From NCBI GenBank assembly GCA_019247755.1, contig JAFBAM010000024.1:1-10678 (forward strand): a DNA stretch of 10,678 nt. The letters run 5' to 3'. This document shows positions 1 through 4,806 of the stretch, piece by piece (the stretch's first letter is position 1; each line of letters begins with the position of its first letter). The notes beneath the pieces are model-generated. The model was not told where the DNA came from, did not search any database, and saw only the letters and a list, made by a program, of their open reading frames with translations. This stretch comes from Sphingomonas sp. GTDB taxonomy: Bacteria > Pseudomonadota > Alphaproteobacteria > Sphingomonadales > Sphingomonadaceae. Made by a program: the position numbers and the translations under genes.

Positions 1-634
1 GCAATCGGGCGACCAGTTCAGCGCACTCACCTCGATCACCGAAGGGCTGAAGCCCGAGCGGTTCGACAATTATGAGGTCGGCGCGAAGCTGCAGCTGCCG
101 GGGGGCCTGCTGGCGACCGCCGCCGTCTACCGGCTCGACCGCACCAACACGCGCGCGACCGACCCGACGAACCCGGCCAACACAATACTTACGGGAGCGC
201 AGCGCAGTCGCGGCATCGAGCTCGGCATCGAGCGCAGCATCACGAGCCGCTGGCTGATCTCGGGCGGTTATGCGCTGCAGAAGGCTGAGATCACCAAGAC
301 GACGACCGCGGCTCCAGCCGGCCGCGAGGTCCCGCTGGTGCCGCGGCACAGCTTCTCGCTGTGGAACCGCTACGATTTCAACAAGACGATCGGCGCCGGG
401 ATCGGCGTGATCGCGCGGTCGAAATCCTATGCGACGATTAGCAATGCAGTGAGGCTGCCGGGCTATGCGCGGGTCGACGCGGCGCTTTATTACCAGCTGC
501 CGGGCGGTGTGGAGGCGCAGGTCAATTTCGAGAATCTCTTCGGCGCGCACTATTTCCCGACGGCCAACGCCGACAACAATATCGCGCCGGGCGCGCCGCG
601 TACGGTGAAGGCGACGGTGGGCTATCGTTTCTAG
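1..634 (+). CDS. TonB-dependent siderophore receptor, C-terminal part (5'-truncated by window edge)
   Basis: The open frame runs from base 2 to the TAG at 632-634, giving 210 visible residues; the plug domain and most of the barrel lie upstream of the window. The segment is a run of amphipathic strands joined by turns and loops, with receptor-like stretches such as NYEVGAK near the left edge, RGIELG in the middle, and VNFENLFGAHYF followed by IAPGAPRTVKATVGYRF at the end. The protein ends in Phe, the usual last residue of an outer-membrane beta-barrel recognised by the BAM machinery. The NIAPGAPRTV ending resembles catecholate siderophore receptors of the Fiu type, which take up ferric siderophore through TonB and the proton motive force. 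The substrate cannot be fixed from this fragment. Its stop codon overlaps that of the convergent UdgX gene in a CTAG. Confidence 0.9.
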   Translation, partial: QSGDQFSALTSITEGLKPERFDNYEVGAKLQLPGGLLATAAVYRLDRTNTRATDPTNPANTILTGAQRSRGIELGIERSITSRWLISGGYALQKAEITKTTTAAPAGREVPLVPRHSFSLWNRYDFNKTIGAGIGVIARSKSYATISNAVRLPGYARVDAALYYQLPGGVEAQVNFENLFGAHYFPTANADNNIAPGAPRTVKATVGYRF

Positions 635-2070
635 CCGGCGAGTTCCTCGGCTCGGGCCTTGATCCGCTTGAGGTCGCGGAGGAACAGTTTCTTTTCCTCC
701 AGCTTGCGGTCCTCCTCGGGGATGCGGAGGAGGAAGCTCGGGTGGACTGTGATCCAGCATTCGCTGCCGTCGGGGAGCTCCAGCTGCACGCCCCGGTTGC
801 GGCCGATCGCCATTACCTTGCCGAACAGGCTGTTGGCCGCGGTCGCGCCAAGCGCCACGGTCACCGGCGGGCGAAGCAGCTCGCGCTCGTGCTCGATCCA
901 CCAGCGGCAGGCTTCGATCTCACCGGCACCCGGCTTCGAATGGATGCGCTTCTTGCCGCGCGGCACGAACTTGAAGTGCTTGACCGCATTGGTGACGTAG
1001 ACGGTGGTACGGTCGATACCCGCTTTCTCGAGCGCCGCATCGAACAGCTGGCCTGCCGGGCCTACGAACGGCCGGCCCGCTACATCTTCCTGGTCGCCGG
1101 GCTGCTCACCCACAAACATGATCGACGCATCGAGCGGGCCTTCACCGAACACGGTCTGGGTCGCATGCTTGTAGAGGTCGCAGCGCGTGCAATTGCGCGC
1201 GTCCTTCAGCAGCGCCTCCCACGAAGCCCGCAGGTTTCCGCCGGGCTCAAGCACCCGCTCGGCGTCGACGGCATGCTTCAGACCTTCTTTGACAATAGTC
1301 GCGTCGGCGGACCGTTGAATCATCTCCAGCTCCCGATTGCGGGCGCCCGCAATCAGCGGCTCAACGAGCGAGGTCTCCGGCATGTTGCGCCAATATTTCT
1401 TCGGCATCTCCTTCAGCATTGCGCCGACCTTGAGCCGCGCGGGGTTGAAGATACTCGCGTAATAAGTGCGCCAGGTCTCTTCGAGGGGATCGCCCGAGGG
1501 CGCGTCGGCGCGCGTCGCGCCAGGACCTTCCGTCAGCGCCTGCCCGTCCCAGTGGATGGACAGCTCCGGCGTCAGGATCGACCAGCGCATGTTGGTGAAG
1601 CGGTTGACGAAGAAGATCGCGGCGCGGCGCACGATGTGATGCTCCGGCTCGAAGAAGGCGACGAACCGCCCATCTATTTCCCGAAAACGCACGAAGGCGT
1701 GCATCTTGTGGACGTCCCGGCGGACGGCCTTGCCGAGGTCGTTCAGCCTACGCACCAGTGGGTCAGCCTCGTCGTCGAGGGCGTGACGGTTGGCCTTGAG
1801 CTCGAGCAGCAGGGCGTAGAGCAAGCCGAAGCGCTCCGGGTCGGAATGGCAGACGACGCTTTTGGCAAGATCGACGAATGCCCGCGGCACCGGGAAGCTG
1901 GGCGCCGCCGGCTGCACGGACTCCGACCCGAATAGGTCGGCCTCGCCGCCTTCGACCTGCCACACCACCGCGCTTGCGGGCACGCCGGCCTCGGCAAGAT
2001 CGCGCGCCGCGTCGCGCCAGCCGTCGAAATCGTCCTGAGCAGACAAAGTCACGCGGTGGGCATCGATCAT
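631..2070 (-). CDS. udgX: DUF4130 / UdgX-family uracil-DNA binding protein fusion
   Basis: A 479-residue two-domain protein. Residues about 1-240 match DUF4130 (probable DNA metabolism protein), seen in HKMHAFVRFR, EPEHHIVRRAAIFF, ILTPELSIHWDG, IFNPARLK and MPKKYWRNMPE. Residues about 275-470 are a uracil-DNA glycosylase of the UdgX branch: GEQPGDQED at 321-329, the KKRIH loop ending at His377, LGATAANSLFG and VHPSFLLR (His443). Cys294, Cys297, Cys388 and Cys438 fit the four ligands of the 4Fe-4S cluster. In Mycobacterium smegmatis UdgX the His of this loop forms a covalent bond with the uracil site in DNA, so suicide-type uracil capture is expected here. I chose the start MIDAHRV because family N-termini begin there and GAAGG lies 4 nt upstream; in-frame starts further up (for example at 2103) only add a non-conserved leader. 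Fusion and family are secure; the cellular role of DUF4130 is unknown. Confidence 0.93.
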   Translation of the reverse strand: MIDAHRVTLSAQDDFDGWRDAARDLAEAGVPASAVVWQVEGGEADLFGSESVQPAAPSFPVPRAFVDLAKSVVCHSDPERFGLLYALLLELKANRHALDDEADPLVRRLNDLGKAVRRDVHKMHAFVRFREIDGRFVAFFEPEHHIVRRAAIFFVNRFTNMRWSILTPELSIHWDGQALTEGPGATRADAPSGDPLEETWRTYYASIFNPARLKVGAMLKEMPKKYWRNMPETSLVEPLIAGARNRELEMIQRSADATIVKEGLKHAVDAERVLEPGGNLRASWEALLKDARNCTRCDLYKHATQTVFGEGPLDASIMFVGEQPGDQEDVAGRPFVGPAGQLFDAALEKAGIDRTTVYVTNAVKHFKFVPRGKKRIHSKPGAGEIEACRWWIEHERELLRPPVTVALGATAANSLFGKVMAIGRNRGVQLELPDGSECWITVHPSFLLRIPEEDRKLEEKKLFLRDLKRIKARAEELAG

Positions 2071-2161
2071 CGGGCCTTCGCGTAGCATCTCAAGCGGTTC
2101 CAATCTCGTGCCGCTTGGGGCAAAAGGGGCTCATGCTCCAAGCATCGACAGATTTCGCACG
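2071..2161. promoter_or_regulatory. Divergent intergenic region with an inverted repeat
   Basis: This 91-bp gap separates the UdgX fusion (leftward) from the lipid desaturase (rightward), so it should hold both promoters. GCTTGGGGC (2113-2121) and GCTCCAAGC (2135-2143) form a 9-bp inverted repeat with one mismatch (G-U in RNA) around a 13-nt loop. It lies 18 bp before the desaturase start and about 43 bp before the udgX start. It could be an operator or a leader hairpin. GTTC-N7-GTGC at 2097-2111 is a one-mismatch relative of the alphaproteobacterial LexA box. No convincing sigma-70 or EcfG promoter could be assigned. Confidence 0.35.
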
Positions 2162-2869
2162 ATGATGAAGGCTGCGCCATGGTGGGTGACGGCCCTGTTC
2201 GCTTTGTCGCTGGCGCTGAATCTGTGGTTCGCCGGCGTGCCGGACTGGCGCTGGATCCCGGCAGCGATCGCCGCGTGGTATGTCGCCGACCTTCTGTCGG
2301 GTCTGACCCACATGGTGATGGACTACCGGCCCTGCACGCCGGGCATCGGGCTCGACCGCGTCTTTCATTACCAGGGCTCGCGCGAGAGCGCGGAGTATCT
2401 CGCGCTGCGGGACAGCGTGATGCCGAAGATCTCGCCGTTCGAGCGATTGGTTTACGATTTCAAGAACCATCATCCGCGGCCCGAGGCGCTGGGGCGCAGG
2501 CCGTTCCTGGTGCAAATTGGCTCGACGATCATCTTCGTGTCGCTGCCAGCGTCGATCGCGCTCAATTTGATCTGCCTCGCCGGCTCGGTGCCGGGCTGGC
2601 TGATTGCCGGAAGCGTCGTGCTGATCATCGGCGGCACCCTCGCCCAATATTTCCACGGCACGCTGCATCGCGAAGACAACCCGTGGATCGTCCAGGCGAT
2701 GCGCCGCGCGGGCCTGCTGATGACGCCGGAGGCGCATGCGCTTCACCACGAAACACTGCGCCGCGACTTCGCGACCAACACGGGCTGGTCCAATCCGTTG
2801 GTGAACCTGGTCTTCGGTATCGCCACCCGGCGCGGCTGGCTGACCGAAGAGGGCCTCGAGCCGCGCTGA
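2162..2869 (+). CDS. CarF/TMEM189/Kua-type lipid desaturase (plasmanylethanolamine-desaturase-like)
   Basis: A 235-residue integral membrane protein with hydrophobic segments near residues 7-24, 31-48, 114-138 and 144-162. It carries the histidine motifs of the lipid desaturase family (TMEM189 B-domain/Kua/CarF, plant FAD4): DLLSGLTH (Asp43, His50), NHHP (His103, His104), FHGTLH (His165, His169), EAHALHH (His192, His195, His196), then TNTGWSNPL, matching the family's TTGWLNP ending. Those eight histidines would hold a di-iron centre. Myxococcus CarF and human TMEM189 form the vinyl-ether bond of plasmalogens; FAD4 desaturates an acyl chain of phosphatidylglycerol, so the product here is open. 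Oddities are Met where relatives have Trp after His50, and a stretch of about 50 residues between His50 and His103 with an extra His69. ATG 2162 or 2165 is favoured over GTG 2108 because the protein turns hydrophobic at once, but no clear Shine-Dalgarno is seen. It ends 4 bp from the convergent radical SAM gene. Confidence 0.82.
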   Translation: MMKAAPWWVTALFALSLALNLWFAGVPDWRWIPAAIAAWYVADLLSGLTHMVMDYRPCTPGIGLDRVFHYQGSRESAEYLALRDSVMPKISPFERLVYDFKNHHPRPEALGRRPFLVQIGSTIIFVSLPASIALNLICLAGSVPGWLIAGSVVLIIGGTLAQYFHGTLHREDNPWIVQAMRRAGLLMTPEAHALHHETLRRDFATNTGWSNPLVNLVFGIATRRGWLTEEGLEPR

Positions 2870-2873
2870 GGCC

Positions 2874-4118
2874 TCAACCGGCGAACAACTCCAACTGCTG
2901 CTTCTTTGGCGCAACCAGCGTGCGTAGGTCGGTGCGATCCGTGAGCAAGGTCGGGCGCCAGTCCGCCGTGCTGATAAACGGTCGGATTTTCGTAATCGAC
3001 AAAGTCAGTCGCGCGACGTCGTCGAGCCGCAATTTGCGCCATTGGCGGGACGAGAGAATGCGTTGGACGGCCTTGGTGCCGAGGCCCGGGACACGCAGCA
3101 GCATTTCCTTCGGCGCGCGATTAACGTCGACCGGAAAGCTGTCGCGAAACTTCAACGCCCAGGCGAGCTTGGGGTCGATATCGAGCGGAAGCATGCCCTG
3201 TTCGTCGGTCGCCGACTGCACCTCCTTCGGCGCAAAGCCGTAGAAGCGCATCAGCCAGTCGGCCTGGTAGATGCGGTGCTCCCGCATTAATGGCGGACGC
3301 TTCAGCGGCAGCACGGCGCTCGCATCCGGGATCGGCGAGAAAGCCGAATAATAGACGCGGCGGAGATTGAACTTGCCGTACAACTTGCTGGCCTTGCCGA
3401 CGATGTCGGAGTCATTGGCGCTGTCAGCGCCGACGATCATCTGGGTCGACTGGCCGGCCGGAGCGAATTTAGGAGCTGACCGAAACCTCCTCGAAGCATC
3501 GCCTGCGTCGGCGATCGACGCCTTCATGTCCAGCATCGCGCCTTCGATTTGCGCGGCATCCTTCTCAGGCGCGAGGTCGGTCAGGCCTGCTTCGGTCGGC
3601 AGCTCGACGTTGATGGAAACGCGGTCGGCGTGAAGGCCAGCCTGCCGGACGAGTTCGGGATCGGCGTCGGGAATGGTCTTCAGGTGGATGTAGCCGCGAA
3701 AGTCGTGATCCTCGCGCAGGCTTCGCGCGACCTCGACGATCTGCTCCATCGTGTAGTTCGACGAGCGAATGATTCCGGAGGAGAGGAACAGCCCTTCGAT
3801 GTAGTTGCGTTTGTAGAAGGCGAGCGTCAGGCGAACGACTTCTTCGGCCGTGAACCGTGCGCGGCGCACGTTCGAGCTCTTGCGGTTGATGCAATAAGCG
3901 CAGTCGAAGATGCAGCTGTTGGTCAGTAGGATTTTCAGCAGCGAAATGCAGCGGCCGTCGGGCGCGTAGGCATGACAGATTCCCATGCCCTCGCTGGATC
4001 CCACGCCTTTTCCGCCGCGGCTGTCGCGCTTGCTTGTGCCCGACGAGGCGCAGGACGCATCATACTTGGCCGCGTCGGCTAGGATTGCGAGCTTCGCCTG
4101 AAGGTCGAGCTGAGCCAT
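2874..4118 (-). CDS. Putative DNA modification/repair radical SAM protein
   Basis: A 414-residue protein. CIFDCAYC gives the CX3CX2C ligands (Cys69, Cys73, Cys76) of the radical SAM 4Fe-4S cluster, and extra cysteines occur at 23, 48 and 57. The segments KYDASCASSG, SSEGMGICHAYAPDGRC and YYSAFSPIPD are typical of the family named putative DNA modification/repair radical SAM protein, which usually sits beside DUF4130 and UdgX genes. Residues about 332-370 hold a helix-hairpin-helix region (VNRAP, then VPGLGTKAV at 343-351), suggesting non-specific DNA binding. The C-terminus, QLELF at 408-412 plus two residues, fits the QL[SD]LF sliding-clamp-binding consensus closely. The start has AAGG 7 nt upstream, inside a LexA-type box. 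The reaction is unknown; lesion repair or base modification is inference from domains and context. Confidence 0.92.
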   Translation of the reverse strand: MAQLDLQAKLAILADAAKYDASCASSGTSKRDSRGGKGVGSSEGMGICHAYAPDGRCISLLKILLTNSCIFDCAYCINRKSSNVRRARFTAEEVVRLTLAFYKRNYIEGLFLSSGIIRSSNYTMEQIVEVARSLREDHDFRGYIHLKTIPDADPELVRQAGLHADRVSINVELPTEAGLTDLAPEKDAAQIEGAMLDMKASIADAGDASRRFRSAPKFAPAGQSTQMIVGADSANDSDIVGKASKLYGKFNLRRVYYSAFSPIPDASAVLPLKRPPLMREHRIYQADWLMRFYGFAPKEVQSATDEQGMLPLDIDPKLAWALKFRDSFPVDVNRAPKEMLLRVPGLGTKAVQRILSSRQWRKLRLDDVARLTLSITKIRPFISTADWRPTLLTDRTDLRTLVAPKKQQLELFAG

Positions 4119-4120
4119 TC

Positions 4121-4135
4121 GTTCGCCTTATGTTC
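4121..4135 (-). promoter_or_regulatory. LexA-type SOS box upstream of the radical SAM gene
   Basis: GTTC-GCCTTAT-GTTC on the plus strand is an exact match to the direct-repeat GTTC-N7-GTTC box bound by LexA in many alphaproteobacteria. Read on the gene strand it is GAAC-N7-GAAC and ends 2 nt before the ATG. The AAGG Shine-Dalgarno of the gene lies in the seven-base spacer, so bound LexA would sit over the translation start region. This is downstream of where SOS boxes often lie, and part of the resemblance could be coincidence, though an exact match in so short a region is unlikely by chance. Confidence 0.6.
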
Positions 4136-4146
4136 TACAAGATAGG

Positions 4147-4173
4147 CTTGCAAGACAATAGCTTAGCCTAAGC
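4147..4173. repeat. Two palindromes in the divergent promoter region
   Basis: CTTGCAAG at 4147-4154 is a perfect 8-bp palindrome, and GCTTAGCCTAAGC at 4161-4173 is a perfect 6+1+6 palindrome. TAGGCT at 4143-4148 and AGCCTA at 4165-4170 also pair as an inverted repeat spanning both. They lie between the LexA-type box and the EcfG-type promoter, upstream of both genes, where an operator or dimeric regulator site is plausible. No regulator is identified. Confidence 0.35.
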
Positions 4174-4205
4174 GGCGGAAAGACCTGCCCTAAAGACCGT
4201 ATGCG

Positions 4206-4230
4206 GGAACGCTGCCCGACCGGAGCCGTT
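4206..4230 (+). promoter_or_regulatory. EcfG-type general stress promoter (GGAAC-N16-CGTT)
   Basis: GGAAC at 4206-4210 and CGTT at 4227-4230 are separated by 16 nt, exactly the consensus recognised by the EcfG/SigT general stress sigma factors of alphaproteobacteria. Transcription would start near 4236-4238, giving a short leader of about 25 nt before ATG 4261. This excludes the in-frame ATG at 4201, which lies upstream of the -35 element. The promoter fits the downstream gene, whose family includes general stress proteins. Confidence 0.72.
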
Positions 4231-4260
4231 GGTCATCAAACCGACATGGGAGATTTGAAG

Positions 4261-4755
4261 ATGGCCGACGACCGCGAGATTGAAGCCCACTTTTGGGGCG
4301 CTTTGGAGGACAGCCCATTCGTCATGCTCGGCCTCGACAAGGCACGACACAGTGCCATGCAGCCGATGACGGCACGGTTCGAGGACCAGGATCGCGAGCG
4401 TGGGTGCGTCTGGTTTTTCACGGCCAAGGATCATGACCTGACCCGCGCCCTCGGCCAGGACAATGGCGCAGTCGCGAGCTTCGCGAGCAAAGGTCACGAC
4501 CTCTTCGCCAGCCTCCGCGGCCGCCTCATCATGGACAATAGCCGGCCCGAGATCGACCGGCTGTGGAGCCCGATTGTCGCCGAATGGTATGATGGCAAGG
4601 ACGACCCCAAGATGGCACTGCTCCGGCTGGAGCTCGAAGACGCCAAGATCTGGCAGAGCAACCTCAAGGGCTTCATCAAGCCCGCAATCAACAAGCTGTT
4701 CGGCCGAAAGCCCGAGGCTGGAATGAAGGAGCATGTCGCGGAGGTCGAATTCTGA
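4261..4755 (+). CDS. Pyridoxamine 5'-phosphate oxidase-like flavoprotein, general stress protein 26 type
   Basis: A 164-residue soluble protein with the split-barrel FMN-binding fold of the PNPOx-like family (general stress protein 26 group). Supporting stretches are FWGALEDSPFVMLGL near the start, MQPMTARFED (about residues 38-47), the GCVWFFTAKD strand, FASKGHDLFASLRGRL and LWSPIVAEWYDGKDDPKMALLRLELEDAKIW. Such proteins bind FMN or related flavins and are not true PdxH enzymes; the substrate is unknown. MADDREIE at 4261 is the preferred start because GGGAG lies at 4248-4252, 8 nt upstream, and an EcfG-type promoter lies just before it. It could be co-transcribed with the ester hydrolase gene, 51 bp downstream on the same strand. 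Induction in general stress is inferred from the promoter. Confidence 0.85.
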   Translation: MADDREIEAHFWGALEDSPFVMLGLDKARHSAMQPMTARFEDQDRERGCVWFFTAKDHDLTRALGQDNGAVASFASKGHDLFASLRGRLIMDNSRPEIDRLWSPIVAEWYDGKDDPKMALLRLELEDAKIWQSNLKGFIKPAINKLFGRKPEAGMKEHVAEVEF

Positions 4756-4806
4756 GGCCGCGTTGACCTGCTTGCGGCGGTGCGAGGGCCTCCTTATCGC
4801 GGCGCC

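Noticed and set aside
635..665. Possible terminator hairpin after the receptor stop (CGAG/CTCG)
   Set aside because: Only a four-pair stem without a T-run, inside the end of the UdgX coding sequence.
742..1935. 397-residue open frame on the plus strand antisense to the UdgX fusion
   Set aside because: Shadow of a GC-rich coding region; the minus-strand frame carries clear DUF4130 and UdgX motifs and this one shows no recognisable family.
1930..1944. EADLF at residues 43-47 of the UdgX fusion as a second clamp-binding motif
   Set aside because: The key glutamine of the QxxLF consensus is Glu here and the position is internal; too weak to claim without family conservation.
2077..2101. GGAAC on the minus strand upstream of udgX as a possible EcfG -35 element
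   Set aside because: No CGTT or similar -10 element occurs at 16 or 17 nt spacing.
2179..3243. 354-residue plus-strand frame crossing the desaturase and radical SAM genes
   Set aside because: It overlaps two genes with strong family motifs and its translation is arginine-rich low-complexity sequence, typical of out-of-frame GC-rich DNA.
4201..4260. Upstream in-frame ATG extending the PNPOx-like protein by 20 residues
   Set aside because: It lies before the -35 element of the EcfG-type promoter and has no Shine-Dalgarno, whereas 4261 has GGGAG 8 nt upstream.
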